Assembly: GCA_030761205.1 (NCBI GenBank)
Contig: JAULJL010000040.1
Location: 12,904,603 to 12,968,602, forward strand
Reading direction: 5' to 3'
Length of the DNA stretch: 64,000 nucleotides
Source: Fremontodendron californicum
Lineage: Eukaryota; Streptophyta; Magnoliopsida; Malvales; Malvaceae
Each line of letters opens with the position of its first letter. The first letter of the stretch is position 1. The notes under the pieces were generated by a model. It saw only the letters and a list, made by a program, of their open reading frames with translations, searched no databases and was not told where the DNA came from. Shown one piece after another: positions 1 through 11,377 of this stretch. Position numbers and translations under genes: made by a program.

Positions 1-386
1 AATGCAAAATTGGAAATAAAAATAATAAACTTAAAATAATATATTTTATTTTATTTTTCATGAAAAATTAGATTATTTATGTTTTATATATTAGCCTAAG
101 CTTGTATATTGATGTAATTTAACATCGGTTATTTTAATTAATTTGAAAGTTTATGTTTTTCATTATAATTAAACAAAGAATATGTATTGAAAACATATTT
201 AAGTTTTTATAAACTAATCAAAATAGTTATAATTGTAAATTATTATAATTTATTAATTTATAATCTAATTAAAAATAAATGAGCTACATCATAAAACTGA
301 TAAAATTTAGTAAAAGAATAAATTGACTTTATTCACATTACTATATATAAAGAGTATTTTAGACCTCAATCTTAATATCATATGTA

Positions 387-420
<34 letters not shown>

Positions 421-1592
421 ATGTGATTTATTTATATAATAAGTAGTGTTTCTTTTCTTTTCATTTTCTATATAAAATGATTTTCTTATATGAAAGTTAA
501 CTGACAGTGAAAATCCTTTCCACCGTATCATCATGTCGTTTCATTATTAATTTTAAGAGTTTAATTGCAAAATAACATGAATAAAACGTGAAAAAAACTT
601 TCAACGATCATCCAAATAAAACATAAATGAATGTAAAAGTGGAAAGACAATTAACTATCCAAATTTATAATGTGATGAGGATTTTTGGTTAGTATTGTTA
701 GAGATTTGCTTATGTGATGAATGCATATGATTGATGATGATTTAACTATGATTCTATACTATATATGAAAAAAATATATATAGAGAGATTACATATTTAA
801 TTTGTGTAACTTACAAAAACATGAAATTTAGTGGGTCCATACCTTTTCCATTCTGCCCCTTACATTTATTAATATTTTCAGTGTGGCCATTGCTCAAAAA
901 TCAAAGTTCAACATAGTACTCTTCTTAAATTCTTTAGCAATGTTTTTTTTTCTTCTTCTTGTTTTTAGTTACTTTTTGTTTTTTATTTATTTTTTTTTTA
1001 AAGAAAGGCAAATAGCAAAAGTATGAATCAAAACAGAATGGAATTTTTTTTCTTCTCATTTTTAAATGAAAATTTGTAATAGTAAATATTTGGTTCATGC
1101 TTCTTCATCATTGTACATTGAAATTGAGCTAAACTTTGTCCTCAATAATACAATGTAATTTTAGTAAAGAAAAGAATTAATAGTCAAGGGACTTTAACAA
1201 AAAAAAATAATAATAATAAGAGAGAATTGAGGGCATGATATAAAGATGGAGCTGGTGATCATTTTCTACTTATTTTGTGTTTATGTGTTTTCGGTTTTAC
1301 TTAAATTCTTAATTCTTTTAAATATTTTTATATATCGTTCCATAATAGTTAACCATAGTTTTTCAATTTTTATTATAATTAATTTTCAAACCCGAAATTC
1401 GACAATTGCAATGCCAATACCAAACTTTAACGTCAAACAAAATGCAATATTTATTTATTAATCGAATTACATGATATATAAGGATAAAAAGATTTTTTTT
1501 AGGAAATTATTATGCACACAAATAAATCACAATTATATTGTGTCTAAATTTGAAGTAATGTTCAAACTTCATTGAAAAACAGATTGAGACAT
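1..1592. other. AT-rich intergenic DNA
   Basis: No gene is supported here. The stretch is strongly AT-rich with many homopolymer runs and one TA microsatellite. The short open frames (for example 1246-1461) are rich in Phe, Ile and Leu, as expected from AT-rich noise, and show no recognisable domain. Confidence 0.8.
391..417. repeat. TA dinucleotide microsatellite
   Basis: About 13 perfect TA units. It accounts for the Tyr-Ile run in the open frame crossing it on the minus strand. Confidence 0.95.
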
Positions 1593-1597
1593 GTTGT

Positions 1598-2151
1598 TGT
1601 TGTGCGGAAGCGAATTGATATTACTAAAACCGATTTAAACACACTGAAAAAACACCGATATTTTACGTGGTTCGGCAACTGTGCCTACGTCCACGGGAGG
1701 AGGAGCTTGAAGCTTTGTATTAATGGAGTTTAGAGTACAAACATATACAGAATTCAAGGTGCTACACAAGCACTGAACTCACAACTCAACACAATACCGA
1801 ATTACTCTATAAACACAGAGTATTTGCTTCAACAATTTAGCTCTAACTTACACTCAACTCTACTCGACTCTCTCATCTCTACATGGCTATTTATAGCCAT
1901 AATATCAAGGTGTGAACATGCATCAAGTGGCAGCCACCATAGCCTACCATAGCCACCATCCACCACCTATCTTGGTGTGAACACATGCAAGTGGTAGCCA
2001 CCATAGCCACCATCCATTTGCAAGTGGTAGCTTCCATTATTGGTGGTGCAAGTGGTGCAAGTGGTAGCTCCATTATTGGTGCTAAGCCACCTATGGTGAA
2101 TGAGCCATATTCAAGCTATATTCAAGCCATATTCTAAGCCATATTCCAACA
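1598..2151 (-). repeat. 3' LTR of the copia element
   Basis: This is the downstream LTR in element orientation, 554 bp. It matches 5543-6096 except G at 1866 where the other copy has T at 5811. It contains a run of CCACCATAGCC-like short repeats (about 1930-2020), and its reverse strand has a TATAAATA box at 1888-1895. The 60-residue open frame inside it is a by-product of these repeats. Confidence 0.97.
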
Positions 2152-2163
2152 ATCTCCACCTTG
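2152..2163 (-). other. Polypurine tract (plus-strand primer site)
   Basis: Read on the minus strand this is CAAGGTGGAGAT, directly against the TG start of the 3' LTR. Its position and purine content are typical of the copia polypurine tract, which primes second-strand DNA synthesis. A 12-base perfect copy lies inside the element at 2380-2391. Confidence 0.85.
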
Positions 2164-3640
2164 GCGAGAATCCACAGAGAGAATTCACAGATCAGAGCTT
2201 CCTCCTTTTTCTCCTTCAAATGTACACACCATTACTCACATATCAGGGCACCTACTGCATTGGCATGATTCATCAATGCACTGAGCCTGAGTCAATTTTT
2301 CTGTCTACTTCCCAGGAATTTTCTTGGCTTCTCCAAGATCATCTCGAACTCTGAGCTCAGTTGAGCCTTCAGCCTGTCGATCTCCACCTTGCCTTTTTCA
2401 GCAGATAGACAAATGATCCATCTTGAAGTTTCCGGAAATAAACACAGTGATCAAATTGACTGTGTGTGTACTTTTCATCCTGTCATGAAACAGTCCAACC
2501 GTTTGTACAGCTGTCACGGGATTGTTTCAGAGCATACAGTGATCAGTTCAACTTGCTTTTGTAATCTCTGCGACCGGGGACTCCAGAACCATCTGGTTGA
2601 GTCATACAAATTTCCTCCTCTACGGAACCATGGAGGAATGCAGTTTTTACATCAAGTTGAACTATCTCTAGGTTATACAGTGCTACTAAAGCCAATAAGA
2701 TCCGAATAGATGCATGCTTAACAACAGGTGAAAATACCTCATTGTAGTCTATTCCTTTCTTTTTGAGCCTAACCTTTGGCTACCAATCTGGCTTTGTATC
2801 TGATGCTGTCTTTGCCGGTAGCACCCTCCTTTTTTGGCAAAGACCCATTTGCACCCAATTGATATCTTGAGTGTTGGAAGTGGAACTAACTTCCAAGTCT
2901 GATCGCCTCCTTCCACTGGGCATGCACAAGGCTGTTTACAGCTTCTTTGTAATTGATCAGAACATCATCATCAATTACTGGAAGGGCGTATGTCACCACG
3001 TCTGTGTATCGAGCAGGTTTCCGAATATGTCTATTCGGTCTACTGGTGACAACTGATTCAAGTTGCTGAAAGATTTCCGGGGATGACTCCTCCACTTCAA
3101 TTAAGGTGTCATCAGATTCTGGTTCAGATTCATCTGAATTTTGACCAGCATCTTCTGATTCAAACTCCACCTGCTTTAGAGAATCTTGGTTCACATTCTC
3201 TGGAGTTGACAGTTTCAGCATTACAGATTCGTCAAAGGCAACATCTTGGCTTACGATGACTTTCTTTGACTCAAGGTTCCACAATTGGACTGCTTTTACT
3301 CCTTCACTAAAGCCCATGAAGACAGCTTTCTTGGCTCTAGGATCCAGTTTTGCATCCGTTACTACGAAGCCGATCATATTCAATGGCAGAATATCCGGAC
3401 TACACCTCTATGGGAGTCTTCCCATCAATTTTGGTGGAGGTTAGTCTGTTGATAATGCGGGAGGCGAACAATAAAGCCTCCGCCCAAAATGCTTTGCTCA
3501 AGCTCGACTGGGATAACATGCAGCGAACTTTATCAACCAAAGTTCGGTTCATCCTTTCTGCAACTCCATTCTGCTGGGGAGTGCTAGGAACAGTGAAGTG
3601 TCGAATTATCCCATCATTCTGTGAGAGGCTGCTGCTCTGC
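2152..3640 (-). pseudogene. Degenerate copia pol region (integrase and reverse transcriptase remnants)
   Basis: Reading the minus strand, similarity to copia Pol can be followed in pieces across several frames. About 3384-3605 carries the end of the integrase catalytic domain, with the motif QQNGVAERMNRT that includes the third acidic catalytic residue. 2886-3383 carries the integrase C-terminal part (KKAVFMGF, DVAFDES) and the linker into reverse transcriptase. 2710-2885 carries the RYKARLVAKG and FSPVVKHASIR region, broken by a stop. 2585-2710 holds the QLDVKTAFLHG motif. Later pieces (SLYALKQS, HCVYFRKLQDGSFVYLL, DLGEAKK) are out of frame with each other. The YVDD catalytic segment expected after FVYLL near 2400 is absent, and so is RNase H. 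The first two acidic residues of integrase fall in a deletion near 3635. The gene is dead. Confidence 0.85.
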
Positions 3641-4901
3641 CTGTCACGGTTTCTCTGTCAAGGAGATACAGATTTCCCTTCATATAACCCTTCATTGCTA
3701 AGAATGCTCCACGTACAACTCTCAGGACTCCATTCTGAATGGTCACCTTGTAACCATTTGAGTCTAAGACCCCCAGTGATATGAGGTTCTTCTTGAGATC
3801 AGGGACATACCTTACGTCTGTAAGTTGTCTGATTGTACCGTCATGCATTTTCAGTCGGATCGTTCCGATGCCTCTAGTGTGACAAGTATTGTCATTGCCC
3901 ATATGGACAATCCCTCCATCAAACTCCTTGAAGTTTGAGAACCACTCCCGGTTCGGACACATATGGTAGGAACATCCGGAATCCAGAATCCATTGATCTG
4001 AAGAGTGTGTTGTTGTGGAAATCGTAAATGCAGAGTCTTCCTCTCCCTCAGATTCTTGAGCTACACTCACAATCGACCTCTCCATGTTGGGACAGTTATT
4101 CCTCCAGTGCCCTTTCTCATGGCAAAAGGCACACTCGTCCCTCGAGAGTCGTGTTCTCGATGATCCCCTCCTTGAGCGGGATTTACCTCGCTTGTTTTCT
4201 CCGGCTCCTTGGTTGCTCGTCCTGCCTCTGTACACAGTTAAAGCTTCTGGTGTAGTATTCTGGTGATCATGCTGATCCTTTTTCCGATACTCATTATTCA
4301 CCAGAGCATTACTAACATTAACATATTCTATATCATTTTTACCATACAACAGTGTAGTGGTTAAATGATCATAGCTATCAGGCAAGGAATTTAACAGAGT
4401 AAGAGCCTTATCTTCATCAGAGATATTTGCATCTAGATTTTCAAGATCAGCGAGGATTTTGTTAAAACTTACTAGATGCTCCTGCATGGTGATACCTTGC
4501 ATATACTGGAAGCGGAACAGCTTCTTCTTCAGATAGAGTCTGTTCTCCATGCTTTTTGTCATGTACTTGTCCTCAAGTTGTTTCCAGAGAGTTTTTGCAT
4601 TATTCTCTCTCATGACAAAGTACTTCTGGTCCTTGGCTAGGCATAACCGGATTGTGCCACAAGCCTGACGGTTGACAAACTTCCAGTCATCTTCAGAAAT
4701 ATCTCTGGGCCTGTCTTCCAGAGCGATATATGAACCCTCTCGGAATAACAGATCCTGAACTTCGCACTGCCACATGCCAAAGTTGGTGGTGCCATCAAAT
4801 TTCTCCACCTCGAACTTTGCAGTGGTCATCGAGTTCTTTCTGATATAAGAACTTGATCGTGCGCTGCTGGTTGTTTCATGTGTCTCTAATGATTCTGCCA
4901 T
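3606..4901 (-). CDS. Copia Gag-protease protein, truncated polyprotein
   Basis: A 431-residue open frame, the only intact coding region of the copia element. Residues about 28-210 form the Gag (UBN2-type) domain, with a Tnt1-like pattern (KFEVEKFDG, LYLKKKLF, LLNSLPDSYDHL). A basic linker follows, then a CCHC zinc knuckle (C257, C260, H265, C270) that binds element RNA. The aspartic protease active site is in WILDSGCSYHM at 304-314 (D307, S308, G309). The start of the segment linking protease to integrase (NLYLLDRE) is present, after which a deletion joint shifts the frame and a stop follows. In an intact copia element this frame would continue into integrase and reverse transcriptase. Here it could make virus-like particles and cleave Gag but not reverse-transcribe. 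Start taken at the ATG giving MAESLETHET; an 81-residue frame upstream (4886-5131) looks non-coding. Confidence 0.9.
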   Translation of the reverse strand: MAESLETHETTSSARSSSYIRKNSMTTAKFEVEKFDGTTNFGMWQCEVQDLLFREGSYIALEDRPRDISEDDWKFVNRQACGTIRLCLAKDQKYFVMRENNAKTLWKQLEDKYMTKSMENRLYLKKKLFRFQYMQGITMQEHLVSFNKILADLENLDANISDEDKALTLLNSLPDSYDHLTTTLLYGKNDIEYVNVSNALVNNEYRKKDQHDHQNTTPEALTVYRGRTSNQGAGENKRGKSRSRRGSSRTRLSRDECAFCHEKGHWRNNCPNMERSIVSVAQESEGEEDSAFTISTTTHSSDQWILDSGCSYHMCPNREWFSNFKEFDGGIVHMGNDNTCHTRGIGTIRLKMHDGTIRQLTDVRYVPDLKKNLISLGVLDSNGYKVTIQNGVLRVVRGAFLAMKGYMKGNLYLLDRETVTGRAAASHRMMG

Positions 4902-5144
4902 GGTAATAAAACAAAATTACCAACAAAGTATTTTTCCGGTACCTGTATGGAAAAACGGATGCCGCGGTTGAGTCCGGAATAGTCGAAATAGCCAGGAACG
5001 GGTCCAACTGTGTAAATTTTGGACACACGGTGAATATTCTGCGAATATTCTGCTACAAGTGGCTCGAAATGGACTCGGTTTAGCTCAACCGGCTCGGAAA
5101 AGTCTCGGAATAGTGTTCTGAAACGGCTCAAAAATAGCCCGAAA

Positions 5145-5410
5145 AAGTTGGTCGGAGCTGCGGCGGCGCGTGGGGAGCGTGCGGCGGCGCGTGGGGCGCG
5201 TGCAGGCTGCTGGTCACCGGCGCGTGCGGCGCGTGCGGCGCGTGGGGCTCACTCGCCTTCAACCTCTGGAAGGCGCGTGCGGCGCGTGCGGCGCGTGGGA
5301 TTCACGCGTCTTCAACCTCTGGAGGCGCGTGCGGCGCGTGGGCGCGTGAGGCCCACTCTCACTCCTTCTGGCGGCGCGTGCGGGCGCGTGCGGCGGCTTC
5401 TGGCGCTCTG
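5145..5410 (-). repeat. GC-rich tandem repeat in the element leader
   Basis: Between the primer site and gag lies a strikingly GC-rich block built from GGCGCGTGCGGCGCGTG-like units. Longer units of roughly 70 bp also recur, each containing CTTCAACCTCTGG (near 5258 and 5310). Base composition is unlike the AT-rich surroundings and the rest of the element. It belongs to the untranslated leader, where packaging and dimerisation signals of LTR elements normally sit; any such role here is inference. Confidence 0.85.
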
Positions 5411-5526
5411 GTTGATTCAGCTGCACTCCTCTCGACGACCCCTTCAACCTGGTATTTTCAAAACACAAATTGGAGCACTTTTGAAAAACGGACAGAATCG
5501 AACAAACTCGGTTTTACGTAAAAATT

Positions 5527-5539
5527 GGCTCTGATACCA
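5527..5539 (-). other. Primer-binding site, initiator Met-tRNA type
   Basis: On the minus strand the sequence is TGGTATCAGAGCC, three bases inside the 5' LTR. TGGTATCAGAGC is the usual copia primer site complementary to the 3' end of initiator methionine tRNA. It fixes the orientation of the element as minus strand. Confidence 0.93.
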
Positions 5540-5542
5540 ATT

Positions 5543-6096
5543 TGTTGTGCGGAAGCGAATTGATATTACTAAAACCGATTTAAACACACTGAAAAAACAC
5601 CGATATTTTACGTGGTTCGGCAACTGTGCCTACGTCCACGGGAGGAGGAGCTTGAAGCTTTGTATTAATGGAGTTTAGAGTACAAACATATACAGAATTC
5701 AAGGTGCTACACAAGCACTGAACTCACAACTCAACACAATACCGAATTACTCTATAAACACAGAGTATTTGCTTCAACAATTTAGCTCTAACTTACACTC
5801 AACTCTACTCTACTCTCTCATCTCTACATGGCTATTTATAGCCATAATATCAAGGTGTGAACATGCATCAAGTGGCAGCCACCATAGCCTACCATAGCCA
5901 CCATCCACCACCTATCTTGGTGTGAACACATGCAAGTGGTAGCCACCATAGCCACCATCCATTTGCAAGTGGTAGCTTCCATTATTGGTGGTGCAAGTGG
6001 TGCAAGTGGTAGCTCCATTATTGGTGCTAAGCCACCTATGGTGAATGAGCCATATTCAAGCTATATTCAAGCCATATTCTAAGCCATATTCCAACA
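5543..6096 (-). repeat. 5' LTR of the copia element
   Basis: The upstream LTR in element orientation, 554 bp, with TG..CA ends and followed by GTTGT, the right copy of the target-site duplication. It has one difference from the 3' LTR. Confidence 0.97.
5833..5840 (-). promoter_or_regulatory. TATA box of the copia 5' LTR
   Basis: The minus strand reads TATAAATA within GGCTATAAATAGCC. The arrangement fits the U3 promoter that would drive the element transcript leftward through gag. An identical box is present in the 3' LTR at 1888-1895. Confidence 0.7.
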
Positions 6097-6101
6097 GTTG
6101 T

Positions 6102-8491
6102 TCCATGATTGACTAATAAAAATATTTTGTAAAAAAAAAAAGGATAAATTGCAAATTGTACTAAAAGGAAAAAAAAATATGTCAATCGAAATAAAAGAAA
6201 AAATGAACAACCCATTTCTTAAATAGAATAAGCCGAATGACTTCAAATATTTTCAATGTTTTTCCTTCTTTTTTTGCCCCCCCCACCCACCCCCATCAAT
6301 CAACCCATTAATAATATAATTTTTCATTTCAAAAATTAAACATATATTTTTTAAATTATTTGGAACCAATATATTTTCAAACTCTTTATCATTTTTATAA
6401 TATATATATATAACATACCAAGAGTATATAATACTTTTGTTAACATATATAGCAGTTGTATTTTTATAGTTTTAATTGGTATTATTATTATTCTATAAGA
6501 GCTGGAGAAGAACTTTGAAGATATTTATGTCTAAACTAAAACCATAAAGGTAGTTATAGAATTGTAAAATCAATCCAACTAGAAATTATTTTACACTTTT
6601 ATGTAGATTTGACGTATTTGTATCGTATTTATTTTATTTTATTTTTTATATTATATTTATGTTTAAAATGTTAAATATTTATATAAATTTTGACATATTA
6701 ATAATTTATGTTATATAGATTTTAACATATTCGTATATTCATATCGTATTCATGTTTTTTTTTATGTCGTATCGTGTTTTAATTATTTTTCTCGTGTCAT
6801 GTTCAAAATTATCAGATCTACTTTTTATGTAACCATTCTTAGAGATGATAAACAAAATAAATATAATAATATATAATAGAAATAATCAAAATGTTACTTA
6901 AAATGCTATTTATTTAAGCTTAAAAGACATTTATTCGATGTAGGGTAATATTGTTGAGAAAAAGACATAGAGAGAGACATCGGAAAATATGTGAGACAAT
7001 GCATTTAAATTAATTGGGGGGTATTATTGAAGAATGATATGGGGCAGTGGACCATGACAAACATTATGTTCAATTCAAAAGAGAACACATGCTCCCCCCT
7101 GCAACCCTAGCATATGCCAACCAAATTTTAACCATTTTCATAGTTTGTCTGATCCTATGTGATACATAAAATTGATAATTGATTAAATCCAATAAAAATC
7201 GGTTTAATTGATTAAAAATTAATTTTTAATTATTTTTTATAAATGATGAAATTTATTTTTAAATTTTATATTAAAAATTATATCATTATAACCAAATACA
7301 TATTTTTATTAATTATATATATATATTTTTTAATATTTATTACCCGTCGATTAAATTAATAACAATATGTTCAAGTATCGGGTTATCCGTCCAAACCTGA
7401 AGATTCGTCCATATTTTAGAGGATTTGGACAAAAATATTAGGCTTGAAATATGAGTTTGGACAAAAAAATGAGACCCACTTAGAAAATTGATCGGGCCTT
7501 AGTTCCAATAATCAAAGCTCAAGTCCGGCCCAGCCCGACCCCTTTTTTATTTATATAATATATTATTTTTTATTTTTTATATTATATATTATGTAATTTG
7601 TATCATATAAAAATAAAAATATATAATATTATAATGTAAACATTTAAAAATATGTTAAATTATTTATGTTTTAAAATTTAATAAAAAATAAGATAAAATT
7701 ACTAAAAAATAAATAATAATAAAATATTTGTTTTTTTTTTTAGAAAAAAAAATATGGATGGACTTAAATGGACTTAAACTATCCATTTACAAATATGAGT
7801 GAATTTTTAGTAAAATTTGAAATTCATATTTTAAATCAAAATAAATATATATGATGTTAATATCATATCTAAATCTAAATAGTAGATTTGATAATTCACC
7901 TGACACGCTGACATGAAAATAATGCATATGAGAAATACGTAAAATGATGATGTGACAATTTTTATAAAAGAAATCAAAAAGAGGGAGGCGGGGGAAGGGA
8001 GAAATGGCCAATGGGCGTCGAGGGGAGAGGAGGGGAGGGCTTGTGCGGCAATGGTTGACCGGCGCCGACCGACCCTCCCAACCCCTTCCTTTTACCGGTG
8101 TGTTTAACCATATTTCGCAATCCAATTTCTTTTTTCTGGGCTTCAAAAAAAAATTAAAAAGAGATTCATGACTATCCTCTTTGCATCACTTGGTTGTGGT
8201 TAGCTTATGCGATCATAACAGTAGTTGCTCTAATTGAGTGAGTTGAGACTTTTGATGCAGAGCCAGAATCCATTGATCCAATCTGGTCGGTTGTCCCAAG
8301 TCCCAACCTTACAAAGGGATTTTTTACTGCTTTCCCAGAACTATATATAAGCAATGAATGTGTCAATTTCCCTTTGGAGAGGCAACACCGCAAGAGTCAT
8401 TGCAAGATGTTTCCAATGTGGTAAATTCCACCAATTTTTCTTCTTTTAATTTTGCTGCATTACTCTTAAGAGTCAAAATATCTCTCATAAC
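6102..8491. other. AT-rich intergenic DNA with a dispersed repeat
   Basis: No gene is supported. A short C-rich tract lies near 6278-6294 and a dispersed repeat at 7372-7808. The 119-residue minus-strand frame at 7787-8146 covers a more GC-rich patch (7980-8090) but shows no domain and is not called as a gene. Confidence 0.75.
7372..7808 (+). repeat. Dispersed repeat, family G, copy 1
   Basis: The repeat starts near GGGTTATCCGTCCAAAC, contains GGACAAAAATATTAGGCTTG, and ends with ACTATCCATTTACAAATATG. Two other copies in the window share this order of blocks (26068-26250, partial; 45510-46465, inverted). No coding capacity or clear terminal repeats were seen, so the class is unknown. Confidence 0.7.
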
Positions 8492-9010
8492 TAGGAGTGT
8501 TCATTATTCGGTTTTAACCGAATTAATTGATCGAAATCGAATTCGGTTTGATTAACAAAAAAAAATTTCGGTTCGATTATTGGTAGAGATTTTTGATGAA
8601 TTTTAATTATTGGTTAATTAGGTTCGGTTAAGCGAAAATATTCAAACTAATCATATTAATCAAAATTTGAATTTAGGGTTTTATTTATTAACCAGAATTT
8701 GAATATAGGGTTTTATTATATTTTGCTTTTGGATTTTTGTTGGTTGGATATATTATTATGAATGGAATACAATTAGCTTATTTTGGTATTTTGGTTGGAT
8801 ATATAAAATTATGTATAAAAAATAGGTTGTAAAGTAAATTTGATATTTATTTCGGTTAATCGAAAATCGACCGAATTAACCGAAATAATTTTGATTCGGT
8901 TAATTTATATATCTTTTTATTCGGTTCGGTTAACGGTTAAGATGAATAAAAATTCGATTAATAAAATTTCGAATCGGTTATTAATCAAACCGGCCGTTTG
9001 AACACCCTTA
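8492..9010. mobile_element. hAT-like MITE, 519 bp, 8-bp target duplication
   Basis: Terminal inverted repeats are TAGGAGTGTTCA on the left and TGAACACCCTTA on the right. They are flanked by a perfect 8-bp duplication CTCATAAC at 8484-8491 and 9011-9018. The interior is non-coding and repeats motifs of the type TTCGGTTAACCGAA. Eight-base target duplications and TAG-type ends fit the hAT superfamily. Confidence 0.88.
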
Positions 9011-9351
9011 CTCATAACTATAGTAAAAAAACTGGTCAAGGTTAATGCTTTAATTCTTTTAGCATCTTGTTTCGGTCAAGAGGTGTTTGATGATTTGCTT
9101 CTTAGAAAAACACAAGCTATTTTGGAGTATCTTGTTTGAGGCATCTTGTTTTTGAGGTTTATCAATTCTTAAATAAAGAAAATTTACCCTACTCGATTTA
9201 TTAAATCCTAGAATCTTTATGTGTAACAGGCCATATTATTTGCTTGTACAATTCATGCAAAGAGTCGAAATGGCCCTTGAGGTTATGGTGGAACGCTGGC
9301 TTAATATTTTTTTCTAAGGTTTTTCAAAATTTTGATGAATCTCTAAACTTA

Positions 9352-10241
9352 GGCCCCTTTGGATTCCACCACACCAGAGGTTCGGTGGAATCCTGGGGCA
9401 TTTTGTGGGGGAAGAAACTCTTCATCGGAACGCACCTCCAGTAGAGGTGCAATTAGACCTTGTCTATGGGCTAGGCTAGGCCGCGGTTCGAAAAATTATT
9501 TTTTTCTTACCCAAGCCCATTCGGGCGAGGCCCGGGTCTGCCCGTATAGACCCGTTTCACTATTCATAAATATTAAAATATTAAAATATTATTTTTATTT
9601 TTATTTTTATATTAATATTAATAAATATTTGTAATTAAATTTAAATAAAAAAAACTATTTTTTATTTAATAAATAGTTATTCGGGCCGGACCAACCTGAA
9701 TTACAAAAGACCTTGTCCAAGCCCGACCCAATAAGAGTCGGGCTTACCGGGCCCGACAGGCTACCCGACCCGTGGACAGGTCTAGGTGCAATTGAGCTGG
9801 AGCTCCAGTCCATGATTGGAGCTCCAATGGAGGGAGTAATTCCCCTTTTACCCCCATTAACTATTTTTTTGTTAATTTTTTTATTTTCTTAAAATTATTT
9901 ATTTTTTCATTTCAAGTTTTTAATTAATTAATTAATTATTTTTTATTTATTTTTTAACATAAATGTTTTTTAAATTATTATTTAATATAAATATACTTTT
10001 AACATATATTTTATTATTTAATATAAATATAAAAATTATTTATTATATATATACACATTTTAATTTAATGCTCTTAATGGTCATTTTCTTTTTCCATTAT
10101 AATTCACCGTCACCGCTGCGTTTGAATCCAAACACATATCCCACCACTGATTTTAATCTCACCGTTACAGTACCCAATCTCACTGTCATCGCTGTTTTTA
10201 ATCTCACTAAAATCAATCTTATCGCCCATTCAAATGGACCC
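9352..10241. mobile_element. Tourist-like (PIF/Harbinger) MITE, host of a nested MITE
   Basis: The ends are GGCCCCTTTGGAT and ATTCAAATGGACCC, an imperfect terminal inverted repeat, flanked by TTA at 9349-9351 and 10242-10244. TTA targets and GG-CC-TTTGG ends are typical of Tourist elements. Without the nested insertion at 9454-9784 and its extra target copy, the element would be about 550 bp. It is non-coding. Confidence 0.78.
9454..9784. mobile_element. hAT-like GC-end MITE, copy A (nested)
   Basis: Ends are TAGACCT and AGGTCTA, with GC-rich subterminal blocks (GGGCC-type) and an AT-rich core. An 8-bp duplication GGTGCAAT flanks it at 9446-9453 and 9785-9792. It lies inside the Tourist-like element, so it inserted later. 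Other copies are at 26892, 34189, 37010 and 46752. Confidence 0.9.
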
Positions 10242-11345
10242 TTAGATGGCAGCATAATTTTTAGACAAATTTATTACTACATTTTGACATGAAAAAAAAA
10301 AAAAAAAAACTTTAATCATTTTCAAATTTTCCTTTTTAACAAATATTTTTGCTATTGATTCAAATACTAAATTTTATTGATCTTTTATCTTATTTTGTAA
10401 TTCCCTGGTGTAATATATATTTTGATTAAGGTTATTTCTATTGTCTTATACAATGAATTAAAAAGTTTTTTGATTAAGGGTTAATCAATGGTAACAATTG
10501 ATTTGTTAAGATTTGACAATGATGATTAAAAAAGTTCACACGAGTTTGTAGGTAAAAATTTGTATCATAATAGTCATTACATGATTCACCAAAAAATGCT
10601 CTAAGTAAAAGTTTTTCAATTTAAAAGCATTAATCGTACGTAAAATTTTAAATTTATATTATTATAAAAAAAATGATTGAATTGATGTCATTAATTCAAG
10701 TGAAACTAATTCAATTAGTGAAAATATAAAATAAAAAAAATCAAATTGAATAGATGATATAAAACAAAATTAAAGATGTTTATGTAATTTACTTTTTTAA
10801 AAAAAAAAAAAACTATCTCACATAATTTCATTAGATAACTTTTTTATTTGAAAAACTCACATGACATCATCAAATAATTTTCTTATTTAAAAAAACACCT
10901 ACATCTTATATTAGTAAATTATTTATTTCAAAATACTTTTTTTTTTTAAATTTTTCATCTACATTATGGGTGTGCAATATCTAATATATATTTAAATAAT
11001 AAAAAGTGGCATGGAACAATTATATACAACTACCTTTTTTATTGACTATAAAAGTATATTTGATATTATTAAAAATAAACCCACTTTCCAAAATTTGTAA
11101 CTCTCGAATGCATATCTCAATTTTGTAGATTAATTTCCATATTTGGATTGAAGTTTGTGCAATAAATATTGATTTTTTTCTTTCCTTATGAAAGGATAAA
11201 GGACCTAATTTTTTGAATTATTCTTTTATTATCAAATTTGGTGCACGGTATTTTAAAATGAATTCTAAATAAAATTATAAACTCAAACAGTGATAATAAG
11301 CCTCTATTTTAAACACTTGGACTTGGCTTATCTTCTTAAACTTAT

Positions 11346-11375
<30 letters not shown>

Positions 11376-11377
<2 letters not shown>

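Larger units (their letters stand above)
1598..6096 (-). mobile_element. Ty1/copia LTR retrotransposon, internally deleted, Tnt1/Tork-like
   Basis: A complete insertion on the minus strand, about 4.5 kb. Two 554-bp LTRs flank a 3391-bp interior, and the 5-bp target-site duplication GTTGT lies at 1593-1597 and 6097-6101. LTR ends are TG..CA. In element orientation the order is 5' LTR (right), initiator-Met-tRNA-type primer site, GC-rich leader, gag with zinc knuckle and protease motif, then broken integrase and reverse transcriptase pieces, polypurine tract and 3' LTR. The Gag resembles Tnt1-94-type proteins. LTRs differ at a single base (1866 versus 5811), so insertion is recent. Most of the integrase core, the reverse transcriptase catalytic motif and RNase H are missing, so the element must have relied on proteins from a full-length relative. 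Confidence 0.95.

Noticed and set aside
1891..2073. 60-codon open frame, repeated at 5836-6018
   Set aside because: Both lie in the LTRs and reflect short CCACCATAGCC repeats, not a gene.
5148..5534. 128-codon plus-strand open frame rich in Ala and Arg
   Set aside because: It is produced by the GC-rich repeat in the leader of a minus-strand retroelement and has no domain.
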